Assembly: GCA_038330145.1 (NCBI GenBank)
Contig: JBBQNR010000076.1
Span: 1-13,635, forward strand
Source: JBBQNR01 sp038330145
Lineage (GTDB): Bacteria; Actinomycetota; Thermoleophilia; Solirubrobacterales; JBBDJG01
DNA length: 13,635 nucleotides
Reading direction: 5' to 3'
Shown piece by piece: positions 6,831 through 13,293 of the stretch. Each line of letters opens with the position of its first letter. Positions within the stretch are counted from its first letter, which is position 1. The position numbers and the translations under genes are program-made. A model generated the notes under the pieces. It ran no database searches and was not told the origin of the DNA. It saw only the letters and a program-made list of their open reading frames with translations.

Positions 6831-7313
6831 ATGCAGCAGGAGACGAGTGACACGGGGTCTGTCCATGACGACCGGGCCGGGAGACCCCGCGGCGATCTCG
6901 AGGAACTCAGTCAGCTCGTCGGAGGCATGGTCGAGCGAATCAGCTCGTTACGCCGGCGACTGGACGGCCTCGTGAGCGAGGCCGACCGGCGATCGGGAGC
7001 CGGGAACGCCGGGTCGTCTACAGCGGGCCCTGACGAGGTGGTCGGGCCCCCGCCGCCAGCGCAAGAGGACCTTCCAGGCGAAGGCCCTTCGATCCCCAGC
7101 GACTCAGAAGACATCGAGGCGACCGACGCGCCGTCACTCGCCGCCATGAACATGTCCCTGAGTGGAAGCAGTCGTGAGCACACGCACGAGTATCTGACCG
7201 CCTCGTATCCCGATCTGAGCGAGGACAGCATCACCGAGATTCTCGATGCCAGCTTCGGCAGGCCCGACGCCAGTCAAGGGCGGATGCGCCGTTTCGTTCG
7301 CTCCCGGCACTGA
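6831..7313 (+). CDS. Hypothetical small acidic protein (160 aa)
   Basis: I do not recognise this family. The protein has no signal peptide or membrane segment. Residues about 20-55 look like an amphipathic helix or short coiled coil (DLEELSQLVGGMVERISSL and following). Residues about 56-105 are Pro/Gly/Ser/Asp-rich and probably disordered. The C-terminus from about 115 has a compact-looking stretch with YLTASYPDLSEDSITEILD (121-139), then a basic tail rich in Arg. The start at ATG 6831 has a good ribosome site. The stop is only 13 nt before the most likely start of the coiled-coil gene, so the two form one transcriptional unit and may interact. The helical N-terminus would fit binding to the long coiled coil downstream, but that is inference. 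The codon pattern is ordinary for the window. Confidence 0.7.
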   Translation: MQQETSDTGSVHDDRAGRPRGDLEELSQLVGGMVERISSLRRRLDGLVSEADRRSGAGNAGSSTAGPDEVVGPPPPAQEDLPGEGPSIPSDSEDIEATDAPSLAAMNMSLSGSSREHTHEYLTASYPDLSEDSITEILDASFGRPDASQGRMRRFVRSRH

Positions 7314-7326
7314 GCTGAAAGAGCCC

Positions 7327-8466
7327 ATGCCCGCCAAGCTGGAAATCGAGATCAACGTATTCGAGATCGTGAAAGCGACCGAGTCCACCACGCTGCTGCG
7401 CCTTTCGGGTCGCTGGAACGATCGAGTCGCGAGCGATCCGGCGGAGTTGTCGCTGGTAGCGGTTCGGCGCGGGCGGCGCACACCGCTCGAGCAACTCCCC
7501 GGCGCCAGCTCATCTCCAGCCAGCGGATCGTTCGCCGCCGCATATGCCGCGCCCGTGGACTTGATAAGCGGCCGCCGCCTCCGCTTCTTGCTCGAGGCTC
7601 CCGGGTCGCGCAGGCTGAAGCTTCCTGACCCCACCGAGCGCGGGTCCGCGCGCCCGGCCGCTGCGGCTCCCGATCGCACCGACACGGCAGGCGAGGCGCT
7701 GCGAGAAGAGCTACGGCGCCTCGCCGTCGAGCGAGGCGATCAGCTCGATCGGTTCGATTCGGTGCAGGCGGACAGAAACGAACTCGACCGTGAGCTCGCC
7801 GAGGTGCGATCGGCGGCGATCGAGAACCACCGGACACACGAGCGCGCGAACAGGGCGTTAGCCGAGGAGCTCGAGCGAGCGAAGGCTCAGATCGAGGCCC
7901 TCACTCCGGTGGCCGAGAGCCGCGATCTCGTCGTTCGAAAGGCAGAACGCCGCCTCGTGCTCCTGCGAGCTCGGGTCGAAGAGGAGCGCTCGGCACGAAT
8001 ACAGGCGGAGGAAGCAGCCCGCCGGGGCGTCTCCGAGCTGACGACAGAGGTCGGCGCGGCGACGGCTCACGCGGGCCGGGAGAGCGACCGCAACGCGGAT
8101 CTGCGGCGCCAGCTGGACCAGAAGTCCGCTGAGGTGATGGATCTGCGCGGCGGCGCCGCGCGCTACGAGCCGCTTGTGGCCGGTCTGCGCTCGGCGCTGG
8201 ACCACGTCGGACGCGAGCTCACAGGGCTGGAGCGCGACGCGGCAACCGCGCGCGACATCGCCGCCGATCTGGCCCGAGGGGAGGGCGACTCGCCGAGCCT
8301 TGTCGCTTTCCGCGAAGAGGTCGCGCGCCAAGCTGCCGGCCTGTTGGAGCTCGAGCGGGACGCGTTGTATTTACACGAGTTGATGCAGAGCCGCGAACTC
8401 GAGACGATCGGGGCGGCCGGGCGGACGGCCCCAGCTAGGCGATGGAGGCGGTTCTTGAGCACCTGA
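7327..8466 (+). CDS. Hypothetical coiled-coil protein with N-terminal beta-rich domain (379 aa)
   Basis: I cannot name this family. The N-terminus (about 1-100) alternates hydrophobic strands, for example LEIEINVFEIV (5-15), STTLLRLSGRW (20-30), ELSLVAVRRG (40-49) and RRLRFLLE (83-90), suggesting a beta-sandwich-like domain. An Ala/Pro-rich hinge (about 100-118) leads to long charged heptad-rich helices (about 120-318 and 322-360), ending in a basic Arg-rich tail. There is no signal peptide or membrane helix, so it is probably cytoplasmic. I chose ATG 7327, 13 nt after the preceding stop, because the frame's earlier ATG at 7246 lies inside the upstream gene and gives a non-family-like leader; the ribosome site is weak (AAAGAG). 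Paired with the small acidic gene, it could be a scaffold or regulator for polymer assembly; nothing in the sequence proves this. Confidence 0.75.
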   Translation: MPAKLEIEINVFEIVKATESTTLLRLSGRWNDRVASDPAELSLVAVRRGRRTPLEQLPGASSSPASGSFAAAYAAPVDLISGRRLRFLLEAPGSRRLKLPDPTERGSARPAAAAPDRTDTAGEALREELRRLAVERGDQLDRFDSVQADRNELDRELAEVRSAAIENHRTHERANRALAEELERAKAQIEALTPVAESRDLVVRKAERRLVLLRARVEEERSARIQAEEAARRGVSELTTEVGAATAHAGRESDRNADLRRQLDQKSAEVMDLRGGAARYEPLVAGLRSALDHVGRELTGLERDAATARDIAADLARGEGDSPSLVAFREEVARQAAGLLELERDALYLHELMQSRELETIGAAGRTAPARRWRRFLST

Positions 8467-8545
8467 GCGCCGAGTACTACGACATCTGGCTACACCTGGC
8501 CGGGCTAGCGCCGTGGCCGAGGCGATCCGTCGATGAAAGTCCTCG

Positions 8546-10108
8546 ATGTCACCGAGACTTTCACTGCCTCTGCTGGCCCTCTGCCTGGCCTTCGCAATCA
8601 CCTTCCCTGGGACTGCGGCGGCAAGCGACGCCAGCTCGCTGCCCCCCCAGGGCGTCTACGAGCAGTGCGGCCCCGCGATCAACGGCGAGGCCAACTGCCT
8701 CGCTCGCCTCGCTCAGATCCGGGAGGCAGGCTTCGATTCGGTGCTCAACTACACGCTTTGGTACGCCAGCGCGAGTCAGGTCACGGCCTATCTCGACCGC
8801 GCGAACGAGCTGGGAATCCAGGTGATCGTCCCGCTGAACTACAAGGCTTGGCGGGACGGCGTGACAGACCTGAAGAAGAGCTACTCGTACCTCGCCCCGA
8901 CTTGCGGCTGCAACGACAACGCGGGCTTCATCACGTATGCGATCGGGCTCGTGAAGGACAAGCCGGCAACCTGGGGCTACTACATCGGCGACGAGAACGA
9001 CCCGGGCAACCGCGACCCGATCCGCGCACTCGGGGACCGCGTCAAGGCGCTCGATCCGGCCCGGCCGCACCTCTACATCGCATTCGCGAACCAGGCGCAG
9101 GGGACAAGTAACCTCGCGCCGTACAGCTCGATCGCCGATCTCGTGGGCGTCGATTACTACCCGATAGGCACGAAAGACACGCCCGCGGGCCTCGCACCCA
9201 TCGCAGCAGACGCACAGGGCATGGCGGACGCGGCAGGCAAGCAGAGCGCCGTGGTGCTGCAGGCCTTCAACTGGAACCAATACCCCTTCAGCTCCCCGCA
9301 GACGGCGCGCTGGCCTACGTCTGACGAGATGCGACAGATGCGCGACATCGCGATGGCCAACAGCGACCCGCGCGTAATGCTCTGGTACAGCTACAACGAC
9401 GTGATGCGCTCCGACGACCCTGCGGGTCATTGGTCGGACCTGCGCGCGGCTGCGTTCGCGCCGATCTCCGACCCGGACACATCGGTCGTCAGCGGGCCGC
9501 AGGGCACGCTCGCCTCCGGAGACGCGACCTTCACCCAGTCCTCAGACCTGGGCTCGAGCTTCCAGTGCCAACTCGACAACGGCGCCTGGGACACGTGCAG
9601 CAACCAGCGGTCGTACGCCGGCCTGGCGGATGGGCCGCACGAGTTCGCTGTGCGCGCCGTCGACCGCAGAGGCCGCACAGACCAGTCTCCGGCGACCCGC
9701 AGCTGGACCATCCAGCGGCCCGCAGCGCCTGTCTCTTCCCCCGCACCGACCACGGCGATCACCCTGCTGCCCACGAAGACCGGCATCTTCAAGCTCGGGG
9801 CGATCCGCATCTCACGCGGCCGCAACGCAAAGCTCATCATCCACGTGCCGGCCGCCGGGAAGGTGACCGCCAAGGGCGTTGCCGTCGCGCTGAATCACGC
9901 TCACGCCGCGAACCGGCCCCACGCCCGGCGCACCACCGTCCAAGCCCGCTCCGCCGGGCGCCTGACTGTTGCGCTCAAGATGCACGCCGGGATAAGGAAG
10001 GCCCTCAAGCGGAAGCATCCGATCCGGCTCCGGCTAAGGGTCACGTTCAGCCCGAAGGACGGCGGCGCGCCCATCCTGCGCAAGCGCAGCGTCAAGCTGA
10101 AGCCGTAG
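8546..10108 (+). CDS. Secreted TIM-barrel glycosidase-like protein with Ig-like domain and basic C-terminal module
   Basis: A 520-residue exported protein. Residues 1-26 are a signal peptide (LSLPLLALCLAFAITF, cleavage near AAA). Residues about 33-307 form a barrel resembling clan GH-A proteins: GFDSVLNYTLWY (62-73), ELGIQVIVPLNY (88-99), GYYIGDEND (144-152) with E150 as likely acid/base, and LVGVDYYPIG (199-208). At the expected second catalytic position the sequence reads VVLQAF (236-241), so Q239 stands where many relatives have a nucleophile glutamate. Residues about 309-389 are an Ig-like repeat of the actinobacterial type with C341 and C351 and the ending HEFAVRAVDRRGRTD. A Pro/Ala linker and a basic domain (about 408-520) follow; the latter aligns with the end of the LamG protein. 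It lies 79 nt after the coiled-coil gene, and the ribosome site is weak. The catalytic state is uncertain. Confidence 0.83.
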   Translation: MSPRLSLPLLALCLAFAITFPGTAAASDASSLPPQGVYEQCGPAINGEANCLARLAQIREAGFDSVLNYTLWYASASQVTAYLDRANELGIQVIVPLNYKAWRDGVTDLKKSYSYLAPTCGCNDNAGFITYAIGLVKDKPATWGYYIGDENDPGNRDPIRALGDRVKALDPARPHLYIAFANQAQGTSNLAPYSSIADLVGVDYYPIGTKDTPAGLAPIAADAQGMADAAGKQSAVVLQAFNWNQYPFSSPQTARWPTSDEMRQMRDIAMANSDPRVMLWYSYNDVMRSDDPAGHWSDLRAAAFAPISDPDTSVVSGPQGTLASGDATFTQSSDLGSSFQCQLDNGAWDTCSNQRSYAGLADGPHEFAVRAVDRRGRTDQSPATRSWTIQRPAAPVSSPAPTTAITLLPTKTGIFKLGAIRISRGRNAKLIIHVPAAGKVTAKGVAVALNHAHAANRPHARRTTVQARSAGRLTVALKMHAGIRKALKRKHPIRLRLRVTFSPKDGGAPILRKRSVKLKP

Positions 10109-10130
10109 CCGCGCTTGGCGGGCGCCGGCT

Positions 10131-10159
10131 TCGACAGCGCGCGACACCGCCGTTATCCT
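10131..10159 (+). promoter_or_regulatory. Sigma70-type promoter for the GT2 gene, near-leaderless
   Basis: TCGACA (10131-10136) matches five of six bases of the -35 consensus. After exactly 17 nt comes TATCCT (10154-10159), fitting the actinobacterial TAnnnT -10 pattern. The GTG start at 10168 lies 8 nt beyond the -10, so the transcript would begin at or within two bases of the start codon. No Shine-Dalgarno is present upstream of this GTG, which agrees with leaderless translation. Confidence 0.55.
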
Positions 10160-10167
10160 GCGGCCGC

Positions 10168-10971
10168 GTGGCTCCGCTCTCGCTGCTGAAGTCATTTCGG
10201 CTGGGGCGCCGCCCCCAAGCAACCCGGCGCCGGCTCCTCGCCCTGGTCGCCTTTCGAGACGAGATGCGCTTCCTGCCGGGGCTGATCGAGAACGTGGCGC
10301 CGCAGGTGGATGGCATCATCGCGCTCGACGACCAGTCCACGGATGGGTCGGCGGAGTTCATGGCCGCCCAGCCGCTGGTGCTCGAGCTGCTGCGCGTCGA
10401 ACCGGGCGCTCAGGGGGAGCTCGAGGATGGGCGAAACCACGAAGCGCTGACGCGGGCGGCCTGGGATCACGATCCTGACTGGCTGCTCGGCTTGGACGCG
10501 GACGAACGGGTTGAGCTCGGGTTCCGCGATTCCGCGGAGCGCGAGATCGACCGGGCCGAGGCTGCTGGCCACACCGCCCTGTGGCTTCCCTTCCGGGAGC
10601 TCTGGAACGAGCCGGTCACCTACCGCGCGGACGGCCTCTGGGGCGACAAGCGCAAGGCATGTCTCTTCAAGGCCTCCCGCGACCACATCTTCGACAGGAA
10701 GCGCGTACACGCCCTCTGGGCGTCGCTGCCGGTGCCAGCGGGCGACTGGCCCACCGCCGACCTCGAGCTGTATCACCTCCGCATGCTGGACCCGGGCGAT
10801 CGGGCCGCCCGTGTGGCTCGCTACCGGCGCATCGACCCAGACGAGATCTGGCAGCCGGTCGGCTACGACTACATGCTCGACGACACCGGCCTGGAGCTGC
10901 GGCGGATCGCCGCGGGGCGCCATTTCCTGCCCGAATGCCGAGATGGCACGGTTGGCAGGGGAGCTTTGTAG
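10168..10971 (+). CDS. Glycosyltransferase family 2 (short GT-A type)
   Basis: A 267-residue cytoplasmic protein of the GT2 kind that handles glycosylation with a metal-bound nucleotide sugar. The first strand LLALVAFRDE (23-32) leads into ENVAPQVDGIIALDDQSTDGS (41-61), and the DxD-type metal motif is in LLGLDADERVEL (106-117, D110/D112). Later conserved-looking parts are RKACLFKAS (162-170) and LELYHLRML (199-207). The frame stays open far upstream into the preceding gene, but that part is an Arg/Pro-rich shadow. GTG 10168 is the last start before the first core strand and sits right behind a good promoter. There is no membrane segment, so it is not a processive synthase. It is followed 9 nt later by a secreted glycosidase-like gene. 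Similar proteins are annotated simply as GT2; donor and acceptor are unknown. Confidence 0.85.
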   Translation: MAPLSLLKSFRLGRRPQATRRRLLALVAFRDEMRFLPGLIENVAPQVDGIIALDDQSTDGSAEFMAAQPLVLELLRVEPGAQGELEDGRNHEALTRAAWDHDPDWLLGLDADERVELGFRDSAEREIDRAEAAGHTALWLPFRELWNEPVTYRADGLWGDKRKACLFKASRDHIFDRKRVHALWASLPVPAGDWPTADLELYHLRMLDPGDRAARVARYRRIDPDEIWQPVGYDYMLDDTGLELRRIAAGRHFLPECRDGTVGRGAL

Positions 10972-10974
10972 GCT
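10969..10974 (+). promoter_or_regulatory. Possible -10 element for leaderless expression of the 381-aa secreted protein
   Basis: TAGGCT fits TAnnnT, overlaps the stop codon of the GT2 gene and ends exactly 6 nt before ATG 10981. The only purine-rich tract (AGGGGAG, 10957-10963) is 17 nt from the ATG, too far for a normal ribosome site. No convincing -35 is visible, so co-transcription from the GT2 promoter is equally likely. Confidence 0.3.
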
Positions 10975-10980
10975 GTTCGG

Positions 10981-12126
10981 ATGCGCATCGCACTAACGAG
11001 CGTCGTCGTTTCACTCGCGGCTCTGGTCGCAGCGACATCTGTCCCCACGGCGCAAGCGAGCCGAACGACGACGGGCAAGCACCATGCGACGACGGCGACG
11101 GCGGCCAAGAAGAAGGCCAAGAAGCGCCACCACGTCGCGAAGATGATCTGGGGGCTCCTCACGATGCCCGACGGGAGCTCCCCGATTCCGATCTACAAGA
11201 AGCTCGGAGTCGACTACTTCGAGTACCAGATCGTGTGGAGCCGGATCGCGCCGACCCGGCCTGCGAACCCCGCCGACCCGAACGACCCGGCCTACCAGTG
11301 GTCCTCCCAGCTGGACGACTTCATCGCCGAAGCCCGCCGCAATGGCATCAAGACGGCGATCATGATCAAGGATTCCCCTGGGTGGGCCAACGGCGACCAG
11401 CCGAGCAACTACGCCCCCAACAACTCGGACTACGCGGCATTCGCAACTGCGGCAGCACGACATTTCCGGACCGTCCACCACTGGATGATCTGGGGCGAGG
11501 TGAACCGGGCCTTCAACTGGCAGCCCCTCCCGGCGAACGACCCCACGGGACCGAGGCGCTACGCCCTCCTGCTGAGGGCCGCGTACAAGGCCCTGAAGGG
11601 GGTCAGCAAGAAGAACGTCGTGATCGGCGGCATGACGTTCACGTTCGGTGACGTGTACCCGGACAGGTTCGTCCGCTATCTGCGCCTCCCGAATGGCAAG
11701 CCGCCGCCGCTCGACATGTGGGGCCACAACCCATTCTCCAGACGGCGGCCGGCGCTCCACCAGCCGCTCTCATACCCCGGCGCGCGGGACATGGGCGATA
11801 TCCGCCGCCTCGTCCGCGACGTGCACCGCAGCTACCGCAAGCTCCACCGTTTCCGGAAGCGCGGCCCGAAGCTGTGGCTCTCAGAGTTCACCGTGTCCTC
11901 CGATCGCGCCAACCGGGCATTCAACTTCGCCGTGAGCCGCAAGGAGCAGGCCGCGTGGCTGAGGGGCGCGTTCAAGGTGGCCAACCACACAAGCCAAGTG
12001 GCGTCGCTCGGCTGGTTCAACCTGATCGACGAGGACCCGTCGATCGACAATGGCCTGACCACCGGTCTGCTGACCTATGACGGCAAGCCGAAGCCCGTCT
12101 TCAACGCCTTCCGGAAGGCTCCCTAG
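10981..12126 (+). CDS. Secreted TIM-barrel glycosidase-like protein (clan GH-A type), paralogue of the LamG protein barrel
   Basis: A 381-residue exported protein. A signal peptide ends near AQA (24-26). It is followed by a short basic Thr/His/Lys-rich stretch (27-54) and the barrel (about 55-378). The barrel matches residues about 281-620 of the 801-residue LamG protein motif by motif: RPANPADPNDPAYQW (93-107), HWMIWGEVNRA (167-177) with E173 as likely acid/base, GGMTFTFGD (216-224), MWGHNPF (246-252), LWLSEFTVSSDRANRAFNF (298-316) with E302 as likely nucleophile, and LGWFNLIDED (343-352). It has no LamG, linker or C-terminal basic module and, unlike its paralogue, no cysteine. It lies 9 nt behind the GT2 gene and converges on the aminotransferase gene with an 18-nt gap. 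Its likely job is hydrolysis or remodelling of the exported polymer. GH39- or GH5-like family placement is tentative. Confidence 0.87.
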   Translation: MRIALTSVVVSLAALVAATSVPTAQASRTTTGKHHATTATAAKKKAKKRHHVAKMIWGLLTMPDGSSPIPIYKKLGVDYFEYQIVWSRIAPTRPANPADPNDPAYQWSSQLDDFIAEARRNGIKTAIMIKDSPGWANGDQPSNYAPNNSDYAAFATAAARHFRTVHHWMIWGEVNRAFNWQPLPANDPTGPRRYALLLRAAYKALKGVSKKNVVIGGMTFTFGDVYPDRFVRYLRLPNGKPPPLDMWGHNPFSRRRPALHQPLSYPGARDMGDIRRLVRDVHRSYRKLHRFRKRGPKLWLSEFTVSSDRANRAFNFAVSRKEQAAWLRGAFKVANHTSQVASLGWFNLIDEDPSIDNGLTTGLLTYDGKPKPVFNAFRKAP

Positions 12127-12144
12127 AGGGTCTGAGGCAGCCGG

Positions 12145-13293
12145 TCAGAGCGCTGCACGCAGGGCGTCGACCACGATCTCTACGTCGTCCGCGCCAAGGC
12201 CGGGGTGCAGCGGCAGCGTGACGAGCCGGTCTGCCACGGCGTCGGTATGCGGAAGCGCCGCGGTCTTCTCGGCCGCGAACGCGCTGAGCCGGTGGATCGG
12301 CGGGTAATGGACGCTCGTCTGGACGCCGGCGTCGGCCAGCGCACCCCTTACCCCATCGCGGTCGACGCCAGCGGCAAGGACGACCGCGAAGAGGTGATGG
12401 GCGGTGCGCTCGGGGCCCCGCCGATGCGAGAAAGCCGGCCGTACGCCTCGAACTCCCGCCAATTGCTCGTGGTACATCGCCACCGCCTCTCCCCTCTTGG
12501 CATTGCCCGCATCGAGCTCGCGCAACAGCACCCGTCCGAGCGCGGCCCGCGGCTCATCCAGCCGGGCGTTCACACCGGGGGCGACGACGTCATATGAGGC
12601 GTGTCGCTGCAGTCGGCGCTGCCACGTGGTCGTGGTCATCCCGTGAGAACGGAGGCTTCGGACACCCGCCGCCAGGGTGTCGTCGTTCGTGGTGACCATG
12701 CCGCCCTCGCCGAGCGGCAGATTCTTGTTCGCGTAGAAGCTGAAGCACCCGACCGAACCCAGGCTGCCGCAGCGGCCCCGCTGCGTCTCGGCCCCCGGGG
12801 CGTGGGCGGCATCCTCTATCACCGGCACGCCCGCCTCAGCGGCGACGTCGAACACCTCCGGGCGACACGGGTGGCCGCCGTAGTGCATCGTCATCACGGC
12901 GCGGGTACGCGGACTGAGAAGGGGCCCTATTGATTCGGGGTCCAGGGTGAGATCGTTCTCGGCGACGACGTCGGCGAAGACGGGCCGCGCCCCTCGGCGC
13001 GCCGCAAGGTTCGCAGCGGCGACGAAGTTCAGGGACGGCATGATGATCTCGTCGCCGGGACGCACGCCGAGGACGTCGTATGACAACTCGATCGCGGCCG
13101 TTCCGCTTGCACAGGCAATGGCGTGCTCGGTTCCGACGTACTCGGAGAATTCAGCCTCGAAGTCCTCGACGATCGGTCCGCTCGAGAGCCACCCGCTCTC
13201 GAGCACCGATGTGACCGCCTCGATCGCCTTCCGGTCGAGCCTCACGTCGGTGAGCGGGACGCGCCAGCGGGAGGGCAGCCCGCCGCTGCTCAT
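12145..13293 (-). CDS. DegT/DnrJ/EryC1/StrS PLP-dependent aminotransferase (second copy)
   Basis: A 382-residue sugar aminotransferase. It shows WLSSGPIVEDFEAEF (35-49), the substrate-loop CASGTAAIEL (61-70), DEIIMPSLNFVAAAN (81-95), VIEDAAHAPGAE (158-169) with D161 contacting the cofactor, and the PLP lysine K190 in FSFYANKNLPLGEGG. The GEGG ending differs from the GDGG of the other copy and is closer to enzymes that aminate C4 of 4-keto-6-deoxy sugars (PseC, LegC and perosamine types). ATG 13293 was chosen because it overlaps the stop of the upstream dehydratase as ATGA and begins just before the first conserved strand; the frame is open to 13584 but that part is a shadow. It shares little beyond the family core with the 1589-2671 enzyme, so it is not a recent duplicate. 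The likely product is a UDP- or GDP-4-amino-4,6-dideoxy sugar. Confidence 0.92.
   Translation of the reverse strand: MSSGGLPSRWRVPLTDVRLDRKAIEAVTSVLESGWLSSGPIVEDFEAEFSEYVGTEHAIACASGTAAIELSYDVLGVRPGDEIIMPSLNFVAAANLAARRGARPVFADVVAENDLTLDPESIGPLLSPRTRAVMTMHYGGHPCRPEVFDVAAEAGVPVIEDAAHAPGAETQRGRCGSLGSVGCFSFYANKNLPLGEGGMVTTNDDTLAAGVRSLRSHGMTTTTWQRRLQRHASYDVVAPGVNARLDEPRAALGRVLLRELDAGNAKRGEAVAMYHEQLAGVRGVRPAFSHRRGPERTAHHLFAVVLAAGVDRDGVRGALADAGVQTSVHYPPIHRLSAFAAEKTAALPHTDAVADRLVTLPLHPGLGADDVEIVVDALRAAL

Noticed and set aside
8561..9430. Minus-strand open frame opposite the 520-aa secreted protein
   Set aside because: Shadow with no motif; the plus frame has a signal peptide and domain structure.
9430..10167. 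In-frame upstream extension of the GT2 gene
   Set aside because: The extension overlaps the 520-aa secreted protein gene and is Arg/Pro-rich. GTG 10168 with a good promoter gives a normal GT2 N-terminus.
10581..11651. Open plus-strand frame of 356 codons across GT2 and the next gene
   Set aside because: It crosses two well-supported genes in another frame and has no domain signal.
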